Assembly: GCF_005239225.2 (NCBI RefSeq)
Contig: NC_133288.1
Span: forward strand, 9,554,169-9,618,168
Reading direction: 5' to 3'
Length of the DNA stretch: 64,000 nucleotides
Source of the DNA: Populus alba
Lineage: Eukaryota; Streptophyta; Magnoliopsida; Malpighiales; Salicaceae
Part shown: positions 13,157 to 23,517 of the stretch, piece after piece
Numbering within the stretch: position 1 is the first letter of the stretch
Layout of the letters: each line of letters starts with the position of its first letter
Notes under the pieces: generated by a model
Told to the model about the DNA's origin: nothing
Seen by the model: the letters and a program-made list of their open reading frames with translations, nothing else
Database searches by the model: none
Made by a program: the position numbers and the translations under genes

Positions 13157-13224
13157 TTTAAATAGATTTTATTGCATGATTCTAGACTCTCCTTTGCTAA
13201 CCAATATGAGATGTTGCTTTCCAA
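13157..13224 (+). repeat. Direct repeat, right copy, flanking a CACTA end
   Basis: Begins one base after the CACTA terminus and repeats the sequence at 12657-12735, with deletions of two to three bases in at least three places. Confidence 0.85.
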
Positions 13225-14689
13225 TATATTGAGTTTATGCAGCATGTTATTCAGTACTACCAGCGCAGCATAATCTGATCTGGTTCTATGACACAAATTG
13301 TGTTCTTTGTCCAAGCTAATGGCAGGGAATTGCTGAGTCTATTTTTGCAGTTGTTTAGTTGATTTGGTATTACTTGAAGCAGCGTTCTTTAATGGGCTAA
13401 GTTCCTAGTGTTTCTTTGGATGTGTTCGGTTCTATCTGCAGAATCATTTTAGGATCGTCAATTTTGTAAGAATTTACTAACGTTTGACAAAAATAAACTA
13501 AAAAATCTCCAAGGTGTATTGCTAGTTACATTTACTTTCATATCCACCACACATTAACTTTGGAATCGGTGAAAGGGGCTTGCCTCCATTTGAACGAGGA
13601 AATCATGCCAAATGTCTGTCTACTGTAGCCACCAGCTAGGAGGCGCAGGCCACCGCCCTTTCCAATTGCGTGATAGATTTTGAATCTAACGTTAAAAAAG
13701 ACAAGGTAATTTGGTGAGAGGAAACACCGAAGAAATTTCAAAGTTTTTGGAAGCTAGTACTTTGTCCCGGCGAGTTTTGAAGAGCTTGTGCCTCCCTCAA
13801 ATCACCACTTTATGGAGAAACAAACAGGTTGAGGACATATTTGGCTCTTGATTACCTCCCCATTAGCCACTCCTTTTTCACCCATCCCTAGCTCACCTAG
13901 CTAAAAAAAAAAAAAATCAAGAAAGCTATTCCAAGAATCCAATAGGAAAATCCTGAACGAGGGTTCATCCTGTCTACAGCCTTATTCAAATTTTCAGGAG
14001 GCTGAAAGCCATAGTCATTAACTAAAAATGGATAATATATTTGTTATCTCTGATCAGCAAAAAAACACCATGCATGCCATGTTGTGATTGGTTCCCCATT
14101 TTCTTTGAGGTGTCAAGTTGATCAATCCATCTACGATCGAAGACAACAAGATGTATACGGTATATGATTTGAAGACAAATGATTAGGAACATAAAGAGCC
14201 TGGTCATTGCTTTCGGCGGTCACTTTTGCTGGAAGACATTAATAACAAAGTATTTAGCTTATTGCCATCGATTTCATCTGTAGGAAATACAAGTTGAGTA
14301 CCGAATGAGAAATAAATGAACAATTTCATAAATGATGCAATCTAGTAGAAATTAAGTCTTCTAAACAGTTCTATCAAGATCTTCCACAAATAAATTATGC
14401 AGATAATCTAGCCAGTATTTTTATCGATTAACAAGACAGAATTAGGTTCAAAAAAATGTCAATTTAAACTATTATAACAGCTAAAAAAAATCATAATTTT
14501 AATTATATTGTTGGATCAAACTTAAATTTTTATAGAAAATTCTCGATGTCCAGTTTTATGAGCGAGTAACCTTGTTAGTTTATCTATAAATGAATTTTCT
14601 CTTATTAAACTTTAAAAATTATGTTTGATTCTATTTTGTTTTTTTTTCCTTTATAATTCTAGATTTAATGATTTTTAGCTATGTTTCTT

Positions 14690-15190
14690 TTTTTGTTTTA
14701 GAGTTTTAATTTGTTCTATCTTGTTAAAGTCAGTTTTAGACCTATATAAAGATTTGTAAACCATCTAGAAATGTAGACTTGATTGTATTAATATTTTTAA
14801 AATAAAATAAGATTTTAGGACTTTTTATGTTTAAATCCTATTTTGACCAATTTTTTTCCTTTTTTCGCTCATTATTATCCTTAACAAGCTTCTACGTGCA
14901 TAAGTTGGTTTAAGAGCCCAACAATCACAAGCTATTTTTTATTGTGTGCTGTAATCTCATGTTATTTTTGTTTGTTTAGTGTTGTAATTTCATGTTATTT
15001 TTCCTACCTTTTTTAAGATTGTTTTAGGCCTATAAAAAAAAAAACTTGTAAATCTCCTTTATTATATTAATATTTCAAAAATAAAATAATATTCTACAGT
15101 TCTTTGTGTTTATACTTTATTTTGGCCAATTTTTTGCCTTTATGTTATCGTTGCTGTGATTGTCATGCTTTCACGTGCATCAATAACCTT
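14690..15190 (+). repeat. Diverged tandem duplication, two units of about 250 bp
   Basis: Two successive segments (about 14690-14910 and 14945-15190) share the same order of landmarks: GTTTTA...CCTATA...TTGTAAA, then TATTAATATTT...AAAATAA, then TTTTG(A/G)CCAATTTTTT and finally ACGTGCAT. They look like old copies of one repeat, perhaps LTR fragments. No coding content is seen. Confidence 0.5.
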
Positions 15191-15700
15191 GTTGGTAGGA
15201 AATAGAAAACTCCTGGCCTATTTAAGATGTTATCATTGGAAATTGTTAGGTAAATTTTGTCTATTACAATACCAATACACTAGAGTAATATACACAAAAC
15301 ACAGAAGAAATTATAAAATGCATGCATTATCATACGAGGATTACTGTTTTTTTTTTTTTCAATGTCTCGTGTTTTTAGTCTACCTGACAATTTCTCCGAA
15401 TTGACAGGCTTGAGCCAAGATCACACAATTCACATTCGAACAAATTTATTATATATATCTAGCTTACATTTACGCCTCTTGAAAAGTAAGATGGTGATAT
15501 TTATAAGCGATGATCTAGTCCCTCCACTCCAACAGATGTGATGAGTTGTGCAACTTCCAAGGAGTTGCCATGGTGGTTGATTGATCAGTGAGCATCGAAT
15601 GGAGAGAACCTGCCCGGAAAGTTCCTCACCCATCAAGGACAAGAACAGTCCAGCGTAAATTTGAATTCAAAGTACCAGTGATATTTCCCAAATGCTGCTT

Positions 15701-15709
15701 TATAAAAGG
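15701..15709 (+). promoter_or_regulatory. TATA box of the glyoxalase-type gene
   Basis: TATAAAAGG stands 67 bases before the first in-frame ATG (15768) and 115 before the preferred ATG (15816). That is a normal distance for a plant TATA box and a short leader. Confidence 0.7.
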
Positions 15710-15815
15710 AGCATCCTAGTTATGTGTTCATGCATACAAAGAGAGTAACAAAGCTTGAAGTGAGCAAGTGAAGAGCGGGAAAAAAAAAAGAGAGAAAACA
15801 AGAAAAGAGGTTGAG

Positions 15816-16604
15816 ATGAAAATTGAGATTGAGGAAGTCAGCAGCCATGAGGCACTTCCCCTCCTCTCATTGAATCATGTATCATTGATGTGCAGATCAG
15901 TGTGGGCTTCTGTAAGGTTTTACGAGGATGTTCTGGGCTTTGCTCTCATCAAACGCCCCTCTTCTTTCAATTTCAATGGAGCCTGGTTAGTTCATTTACT
16001 TGCTTTGCATTTCCAGACATTAAATATACGTTCATAATTTAGTTTTAAAAAAGAAATGACATTAAATGTCTGATTAAATGCAGGTTGTACAATTACGGTA
16101 TCGGAATACATTTGATTGAGAACCCATCAATCGATCATGAGTTTGACACCATCGTCGAACCACGTCCGATTAATCCCAAGGATAATCATATGTCCTTCCA
16201 AGTAAGATTTACTAGTTCCAAGCTTGAGGAAACAAAATGTGCATTTATAATGGTGGTGATACTGATGGGAGTCTTCTTTTTTTCTTCTTTTTTCTTTTTT
16301 TGAACATTAATAGTGCACCGATGTTGGCCTTGTTAAGAGGAGGCTGCAAGAAATGGGAATGAGGTATGTGACCGCAGTGGTGGAAGAAGACGGCATCATG
16401 GTGGATCAGGTGTTCTTTCACGATCCAGATGGTTACATGGTTGAAATCTGCAACTGTGACAGCATCCCAATCCTTCCTCTCTCATCCTGCCCATTCAAGC
16501 CGAGAATGGGAAGTTTCAAGAAAGCAGCACCAAGTAACTGTGGGTTCATGGAGAAAGTGATGATGGAGAGCTTGAGCATGGATATGATGAACATCTCATT
16601 TTGA
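15816..16604 (+). CDS. Glyoxalase I / VOC family protein, GLYI4/GLYI7 type, 3 exons
   Basis: Small cytosolic-type protein of the vicinal oxygen chelate superfamily. Relatives convert the methylglyoxal-glutathione hemithioacetal or related aldehydes, although several plant GLYI-like members are inactive in that assay. Exons 15816-15985, 16084-16201 and 16314-16604 give 192 aa in frame with GT-AG introns. One beta-alpha-beta-beta-beta module pair is seen (LNHVSLMCRSVWASVRFYED...; RYVTAVVEEDG...FFHDPDGYMVEIC). Possible metal ligands His21, Glu69, His92 and Glu140 follow the H-E-H-E pattern of glyoxalase I. An upstream in-frame ATG at 15768 would add 16 Lys/Arg-rich residues (KKKREKTRK). I prefer 15816 because family members begin near this point. 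The tail after residue 150 is Met/Ser rich and variable. No signal peptide is seen. Confidence 0.9.
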
Positions 16605-17061
16605 GTCGCAGAAATAACGATCACTGATCAACAAGTTCGACTTGTTTTTGCCTGTCAAGAAAAAAAAATCATTATTGTCCTGGTGCAAATGTATTATACT
16701 ATAGGTCCTGTACGTTGCAGGGTCTAGTCTTGGGTGATGAAGAGTGAATAGTTTGGTCATCTGTTAATTTTTAATAATTTGAATTGCGTGATTGAACAAG
16801 ATGCATCCTGTCTGTAAAAAACCTGTGAGCCTAGATGTGGCTTTTGCATGTCAAAGTGCAAATACATGGTGTCATCAAAAGTTTTTTTTTATTTATTTAA
16901 TGAATTCCTGTAATATGTGCAGTATTGAATTTTCCAATTGTATTTTATTTTTAAGAAAATAAAGAAATGATGCATTTAGCCTCTAAATAATGGAAGAAGA
17001 TGGCATTTAGTCCTTTCGTTGATTAATTGTGGCTGGCCAAACAATTAAATCATAATAATTA

Positions 17062-17352
17062 TGTTAGAAAATAATATAAATTATTTTTTGAGATCTTACC
17101 TAATAACTTAAATTTTTTAGTTGAAATTAATTTTTTAACATGATATCAGAGTTTTGATAATAAAGCGATTACGAGTTCGAATCTCGTCATTCCTATTTAT
17201 TTAATAAAAAATTAAGCACAACATAATATAGATATATGAAAATTTCAAGCAAGTTTTCACTTGAAAAAATATATTAAAGAATAATATCAACCATATCCTA
17301 AAATATTATCTAACAGTTTAATTAAGTTTTTGAATTGAGATATTTTTTAACA
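17062..17352 (+). mobile_element. TRIM-like mini LTR retroelement with 5-bp TSD
   Basis: A 291-bp element with terminal direct repeats at 17062-17140 and 17272-17352. The left repeat starts TG, both end CA, and they are diverged. Directly after the left repeat is TGATATCAGAG, one mismatch from the initiator tRNA-Met primer binding site TGGTATCAGAG. A degenerate polypurine stretch precedes the right repeat. The element is flanked on both sides by AATTA (17057-17061 and 17353-17357). It has no coding capacity. Terminal repeats of about 80 bp, PBS, PPT and TSD together fit a terminal-repeat retrotransposon in miniature. Confidence 0.75.
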
Positions 17353-17945
17353 AATTATAAATTATCTTTTATGAGTGATAATGCTACCGAATATTCTTTG
17401 GCATCCATCATTCTTCGCAGGTGATTTTAATCACATCCCTGAACTATGAATTTCTAGGCTAATGAAATTCAATTAAATTAAAGAAAAACTAACAGAGCTA
17501 GGCAATCCAATGCATTCACACACAAACGTGTTGTGTATTTGTATAGGGCAATTTATTTTCTTATTTTTTTAAGTCACATAATTTCCTTTTATTTTATTTT
17601 TTTCATATTAATTTTATTCGAGATTAGCTTGATAATTTATTTTAATGGACTTGATGTGATGTTTTTATAGCTAGAAAAGCATTTGTCATTAAATTGATAC
17701 TCAGTTAAAAAAAAAAAAGTATTCAGATTTTATAGTTTTTATAACCCACATGTGTTCTAGGATTTCAGTGTATTTTTTGCTATCTGGTTGAGAATTCACA
17801 GGGGAGATTTTTATGATGGTACGTACTATGGTATCCACAAGTATATTTACTGTGCATGGCACATGTAATTTAATCACACTTACATCAACAGTAAAGTAGT
17901 TGTTGGGCTTTTCTGTGTTTACATTAAAGTTTCAATCAATTTTGA

Positions 17946-18082
17946 TATTTTTTTTTTTGTTTTAAATAATTTTTTAATATTTTAAATTATTTTAATGTGC
18001 TAATATAAAATAAATTTTAAAAAATAAAAAATATATATTTTAATATATTTAAAAAATATATTTTAAAAAATAACCTCAATCG
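17946..18082. repeat. AT-rich MITE-like element
   Basis: Shows the recurrent core TTTTAATGTGCTAATATAAA inside A/T palindromic arms, and the right end AACCTCAATCGCATTTC resembles the CA-rich ends of the copies at 46.1 and 52.8 kb. Confidence 0.55.
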
Positions 18083-18129
18083 CATTTCTAAGTATGGATA
18101 TAATAATTTGTTTTGATATTGTTATGTCT

Positions 18130-18286
18130 AGTGTTTTTTAAAAATATTTTTTTTTGAAATATTTTAAAATATTTTTTTAAAATTATTTTTTTAACTTTTA
18201 TATTAGTATATTAAAACTATTAAAAAAATCAAAAAATAAATATTAATTTAATATTTTTTTAAACCAGAATGTATTTTTTAACAAAC
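18130..18286. repeat. AT-rich MITE-like element, inverted copy
   Basis: Core in the opposite orientation (TATTAGTATATTAAAAC) with A/T-rich arms. It lies about 50 bp from the previous copy. Confidence 0.5.
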
Positions 18287-18486
18287 AATCACAAACATAA
18301 AAATAAACGATGACGACAGAGAATCTTAGAAATCGAAGGGCACTGCACCATCAATAGAGTGTAGAATCTTAGGAGGTGAAGGTGAGATTTCACCATATTT
18401 GAGCATCGGCATGTCATAAATATCAAGGCAAGGGGGCAATATCCTCGCATACAATACATAAGTTTTTTTTTATTTTCATTTATATA

Positions 18487-18777
18487 TGTCAAAGAACCAT
18501 CTCAACCCAAAAGCTTAAGCTATTAGGTGAGGTTCCAGGATATAATTTATATTATTCTTTAACACACCCCCTCAAGTGAAAGCCCTTTAAACTTGAAACT
18601 TGCACAGGTCTATATTATCTTGTGCTTAATTTTTATCAAATAAATAGAAATGGTGAGATTCGAACTTGTGACCGCTTGGTCATTAAGGCTCTGATACCAT
18701 ATCAAAGAATCATCTCAACCCAAAAACTTAAGCTATTAGGTGAGATTCCAGGATATGATTTATATTATTCTCAAAAT
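18487..18777 (-). mobile_element. TRIM-like mini LTR retroelement, minus orientation
   Basis: Terminal direct repeats at 18487-18564 and about 18700-18777 share some 70 bases (AACCCAAAAGCTTAAGCTAT and on). Read on the minus strand the order is repeat, TGGTATCAGAG primer site (revcomp at 18689-18699), an internal part with a GTTCGAATCTCACC box, the polypurine tract TTGAGGGGGTG (revcomp near 18563-18576), then the second repeat. The left boundary is TG and the inner end CA. The outer right end has decayed into a TA-rich run, so the target duplication is unclear. Confidence 0.72.
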
Positions 18778-19379
18778 AATATATATATATATTACACACA
18801 CCACGTTGAAAATAAATAAATAAAATATATATATAGGAGAAAAATTTGACGTGCAGGAGAACATGGATCAGACAGCTATTATCGAAATATTACAGGATTT
18901 GATAGGAGATGCCTTTGTCTAATGAACGGACGGCTAGGCTTCAAAGAAAAGCAAAAGCTATATAAAGAAATGGAGCCTTTGTCAGAAATCAAAATGGTGG
19001 GGCAAGAATTGACTCAAAGGCGCTATCATCCTCATAAACAAACCCCACTGCCTTTGAAGTTTGTGGCCACAGAGACTGAAACAAAGTCTGAGAAAATATA
19101 AACTAGGAAAAAAAAAACAAAAAACTCCATTTCTTGAGGTGTGCACTTACTCAAACCACATGTATCATCTCTTCACCCCTCCATTTGATGTCCCTCTCTT
19201 TCTATCACCAACAACAGAAACATTAACATCTGATAGACAACGTAAAAATCAATCATCCAATCACTTTACACGTGTAGTGAAGCTGTGTCTTGTTGTGTTT
19301 GTTGTCTTTGTTAAAAGAAACTGTACGTAAATATTTTTCTATTTTCTTGATTTTGGAGAAATGAGAGTGGGAGAGAATT

Positions 19380-20632
19380 ATGCGTACCCTTTGTGACGCT
19401 TGTGAAAGTGCTTTTGCTATTGTTTTCTGTGCTGCTGATGAGGCCGCACTTTGCCTTGCCTGCGATAAGAAGGTATGCTTTGCTTCCTTTTTTAACTGTT
19501 CTTGTTTGTGATCCTGATGTTGAAACATGAAAATCATTTATTATTTGGATTTGTAGTAGGTTTGTGGGTGGTTCTATTTATTGGGCCAATTGTTTATTTT
19601 TCTCATGCTTATAATTATCGGTGTCCTAGAGAAAGGAACTTTATGCTCCTGACTCTGCTGCGACTAATTAAGCTGCCAATCTGTATAAAGTTTTACCAGA
19701 GACATTTTGGTAGAAACATCTCACAATTGTTTCATCTTCAATAGGAATTGATGGATGTTGGACACTATTTCTTGTAGATGCTCCTTTTATATGCTTTCTT
19801 AGTTTTCTTTTCTTCAATAACCACATAACTTCCCCTGAGTCGAAATTTGAACTTGACATTGCTGCTTCTACAACTCATATAGTGGCTTTAGGAATTTGAA
19901 ATTGGTCAATCTTGTTGGTGAACATCTGATATTAAAGTTTTAATATGTCAATTGGATTGGCAGGTTCATATGTGCAACAAACTTGCTAGCAGGCATGTTC
20001 GAGTGGGTCTGGCGAATCCCAGTGAAGTTCCTCTCGTTGTGATATATGTGAAAATGCACCTGGTATGCAGGCTCTTTCTCGTATATTCTCTCCTTTAAGG
20101 CTGAAGCATTCATTAATTTGGTATTTTGGACAAGGGTTTTGAACTTTGAACGTATGTTTTCTGCTTCAAAACGTGCATGCATGCAGCTTTCTTCTACTGT
20201 GAGACAGATGGAAGTTCCCTTTGCTTGCAATGTGATATGACTGTTCATGTTGGAGGTAAAAGAACACACGGGAGATATCTTCTGTTGAGACAAAAAATTG
20301 AGGTTTGTCATTGTTTCCTGTAGAGAACTCCAACAATTTTCTTCCTATTATGTCTAATCCCCTTAAAATTTGATTTCTCTGGTTGTTCATAGTTTCCAGG
20401 GGATCAACCTCAGCCTGAGGACCCAGCACCGCAACCTATGTATCCAGGGGAGACAAGAAGAGGACAGAATCGGCCACAAAAGGCAACAGCAGGAGAGAAC
20501 AGACAGAATCGCCAAGTTTCTCCAGTTCTGATGTCGGTCACTAATTCTGATGGGCATGAGAAGGTGGATAAGAAAATGATTGATTTGAATATGAAGCCTC
20601 ATCGAATTCATGAACATGCTTCAAATAGTCAG
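19380..20632 (+). pseudogene. Double B-box zinc finger gene (BBX18/BBX19 type), frameshifted and lacking a last exon
   Basis: BBX18/19 relatives are nuclear regulators of light signalling, hypocotyl growth and flowering. Four exons fit: 19380-19472, 19964-20062, 20187-20302 and 20393-20632. B-box 1 ([25 protein letters not shown] then [10 protein letters not shown], in pieces) and B-box 2 ([25 protein letters not shown]) are both recognisable with their Cys/His ligands. The middle region has FPGDQPQPEDP and MIDLNMKPHRIHEHASNSQ as in this subfamily. Exon 2 contains a CTCT where the frame needs CT (about 20031-20034), a 2-base insertion that shifts everything after it. After exon 4 I find no exon matching the usual short C-terminal end, and read-through stops at 20674. 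Either the gene is a pseudogene or the local consensus sequence is wrong. Confidence 0.82.
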
Positions 20633-20674
20633 GTTATTGTATTTTCATCTTCCATTTGCCTGAATTGCATCTGA

Positions 20675-23104
20675 CTTTATCTGTATGATCTACTAAGGAT
20701 AGGGGCAAATTTTGCATCCAAAGAAATGGATTGGTTGCTATCTATTTCTACTGCTTGGCATCTGAAGGTACTTGGCTCATTGGAAAAAATTGCTGCTCGA
20801 TGAAAGACTACAAAACTATAAATTCTCTCTTGAAAAATTTAATGAGATTCTATGCATGCAAAGAGATTGCAATTATGCTGTGAAAATATATAAATTTGAT
20901 CCCAATGTTTGGTTGGGTTTCACAATTCTATAGTGAATGTTTTTTCTACCGGAAGTTCCAGTAAAAAGATGTGAAGGTGGACTTGGTCTGATTTTTCAAA
21001 TTCAAACTTCAATGGTCAGAACCTGGGTTGTTCTTTCTATGTGAAATGTGAATCTGGATGAAAGTAATAAGCATAAGACCTAATCGTGTATTCTGTTATC
21101 CAAGAATACCACTTGAGACCTCTTACCTCTTTACAGGAACAATAATATTTTTATGTTAACGGAGTGGTCGCGAAGCTGAAAGCAGGGTTCCTATGTTGCC
21201 TGGAAAGCTGGAGAAGAGCAGGGTTTTTTCTATGTTTCTCTTACCAAGTAGTTGGCATTTCATGTTTCAATATTTCATTTTCTTCTCCCCTGTTTTCCTT
21301 TGATATGGATGATGTGCTTTTAAGTCTTGCGGGTGGTTTTTTACCAATAATGCAGTTTAGTTGTTTAGACAAGCTTTGGACGGTATACACATATGCTGTG
21401 AAAAACCTGCAGTAATTACAGATGAATATTGTAAAAGGAGAGAAACTAGAAATAATATAAGATTTCATATGCTTCGACAATATGTCTATATCCATAGAAG
21501 CAAGGAGCTTTATCAAAATAGTGTTACATGTTATGTATTTATAGGAGACTCTAAACCATCCAAGAAATTCTAGCCGTCGAAGGAGTATTAATAATGTTTT
21601 TATAATACTCCTTTACCATACCACAATGGTGTTGCCCCGTACTCCCCAACCTATGAATCGTTTCTGATAACAAAATAAGAAATAAATCTCAGAGAGTCAG
21701 ATGTCATTGTTCCGCTCCACTCCGGCATTTACCTGTAAGTCACAAACAATGTAAAGCACAAGAAGTAACCAAGTGTATAATACTCACAGAAACGACGTTG
21801 CAAGACATTCCCTGAAAGTCTAGAGAATTTGCTATACTATTTCAGAGTATTGCGAACGTAAGTTTCCAACTGTTCTTTGTCTTAGTTTTAGATGGCGAAA
21901 CGTTGTTTTTGAAAGCAGACTTCTGATCCGTCTCAGAATGCATCCAATGGTGAAACATTGCCTTTCGCATCTTTTGGCTCGGATATGAATTCATTTCGAA
22001 AAGACCAGAAATGCTATTGAGCCTACATTCTGAATTTTAGAGGGAACTTGTCCCGTATACAATCTAAAAGAAAGCGGTTATCGTAGGAAAGTTGACACAT
22101 TTGTTCTCTCATATTACATTAATTTTAAATAGAGATTACAACATCATAGTATCTGCTAGAGATCACGGTGTTATGAAAAAAAGATCATGGCAGACAAAAT
22201 CATGGAGACATGATCACAATATCGATGAAGAGCAAGAATCTCCATGCCCCCTTAAGCTCAAGGAAAGATTGGACCGAAGAAGAGCTTGTGGCAATTAGGA
22301 ACAAACCTGGGAGTACTTAATTGTTTTGTTAGAATATTGGCAATTTGTTCAGGACCTAACAAGATATGTGTCAGGAAAAGAGTGTCACGAGCAACTTAAG
22401 TGTGGGCTAAGCAAATGCTTCCACCATTTATCCTTGTTTTGTTAAGCAAATGATGCTTTTCAAAATGGAAGAGCTTCCTTAAACTCGTACTGATAAAATT
22501 GGAGAACATCAAATCAGCTACGGGATGAACCTGATGCGTGAAGAAGGACAGATATCATTTTTTTACCAAATCTGCAATCTCTTTACACAAGTTTGGATGA
22601 CCATCAGAGATGTTAATGTACTCTGTCTTCAAAAAAAGAAGGTTTTCCCCAGTTAACAAGCAATCACCATAAAAATTCTTCGATCTAAGAATTAACAGTG
22701 AATATCCAAGCCGAAAAGCAGATATGCCAAATATAAAAAGCATCGATGCGTGCATGGTCTTCGTAAGGAAGTATTTGCTTGATAATAAGCATCAATACCT
22801 TTCGAGACCGAGCAATTTGACCTTGTCTTGAGGTTTCTCAGCCATGGGAAAAGTTGAAACTCGTCTGGACAAAGTCGTCAGGCCATGTAACGGTATCCGT
22901 AGACGACAAGGATTACCGGTGAGTTCAGACACGGTCATCTTTACAGTGCTGCCCCGAGTTCAAAATAAATTACTACCATATCAATTATGACATCACCAAA
23001 GTCATCAATTATTACAGGAAAGGTCCTAGAACCCTGTTTAACTGAGAAGTTAAAAGGATAACTGGAGACCATGTCGTTTTGTGCTGTGGAAAAAAGGTAA
23101 TCAT
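20675..23104. other. Region between the BBX remnant and the tRNA
   Basis: No confident gene. An open segment at 21908-22018 preceded by an AG and ending in TGA has codon-like content but no recognised domain. A stretch at 22140-22460 has the feel of an old retroelement fragment, but no motif supports that. The rest looks like ordinary non-coding DNA. Confidence 0.4.
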
Positions 23105-23176
23105 TCCGTTGCCGGGACTTGAACCCGGGTCTCTCGGGTGAGAGCCGAGTATCCTGACCAACTAGACTACAACGGA
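23105..23176 (-). tRNA. tRNA-Glu, anticodon CTC
   Basis: A 72-base cloverleaf on the minus strand. The acceptor stem TCCGTTG pairs with CAACGGA, the D-arm region reads TAGTCTAGTTGGTCAGGA, and the anticodon arm is CTCGG-CTCTCAC-CCGAG with CTC at 23142-23140. The T-arm CCGGG-TTCAAGT-CCCGG is complete. There is no intron and no encoded CCA. Internal A and B boxes are intact, so it should be transcribed by RNA polymerase III. It reads GAG (Glu) codons. Confidence 0.96.
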
Positions 23177-23310
23177 TTTGTTTCTCTAGTTCGTATTCAA
23201 AGATTTTCATTGTTTTTCCTTTCAACCATTACTGCGGATGTTTTCAAGCGAGTTTTCCGCATGAAATTTTTTTTTTTTTAGCTTTGAGTGGATGATTATT
23301 ATTAACTAAC

Positions 23311-23517
23311 ACCCGTTGTTTCAAAAGGTCTAGCCCATTGATCAACAGCAAAGCTTGTCTTTGCGAAGGTCCTGGATTCGATCCTCAAGAGTACCAGCCT
23401 GTCACCCCCGCGGTGTCTTACCTGCCTACTGGGCTTGCAGGATGTTCAGTGGGCCCGGGGAATAGTCGTGGTGCGCGTAAGCTGGCCCGGACACCCCGGG
23501 TTACAAAAAAAAAAAAA
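23311..23517 (+). mobile_element. tRNA-derived SINE with A-tail
   Basis: The head carries A-box-like GGTCTAGCCCATTGATC and B-box-like GGATTCGATCCTC. The body reads CCTGTCACCCCCGCGGTGTC, ACTGGGCTTGCAGGATGTTC and GCTGGCCCGGACACC, ending in an A-run at 23505-23517. It is clearly related to the minus-strand copy at 8.3 kb. Its GC-rich body stands out from the AT-rich surroundings. It lies 135 bp from tRNA-Glu but does not derive from it, because the boxes differ. Confidence 0.85.

Larger units (their letters stand above)
7640..15700. other. Gene-poor, repeat-rich intergenic stretch
   Basis: About 8 kb between the kinesin promoter side and the glyoxalase-type gene. It holds a minus-strand SINE (8.3 kb), an AT-rich MITE-like element (8.7 kb), AT microsatellites (11.4 and 11.9 kb), a CACTA end inside a direct duplication (12.7-13.2 kb) and a diverged tandem duplication (14.7-15.2 kb). 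The only open frames are short, without motifs or splice context, and I do not call genes from them. Confidence 0.7.
16605..19379. other. Intergenic repeats between the GLYI-like and BBX genes
   Basis: Holds the 3' flank of the glyoxalase-type gene, two TRIM-like elements (17.1 and 18.5 kb), two AT-rich MITE-like repeats (18.0 and 18.2 kb) and, after about 18.95 kb, the probable promoter and leader of the BBX gene (TATAAAG at 18961). No other gene is seen. Confidence 0.6.

Noticed and set aside
13538..13741. Minus-strand frame IGKGGGLRLLAGGYSRQTFG
   Set aside because: Gly-rich and superficially domain-like, but short, isolated and without splice sites or family resemblance.
18622..18819. Open frame with a GEIRTCDRLVIKALIPYQ-like start
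   Set aside because: It lies within the TRIM-like element, and its apparent codons come from the primer site and tRNA-like box.
22140..22460. Possible retroelement coding remnant
   Set aside because: Wording such as CAATTTGTTCAGGACCTAAC feels like copia pol, but no catalytic motif or continuous frame supports it.
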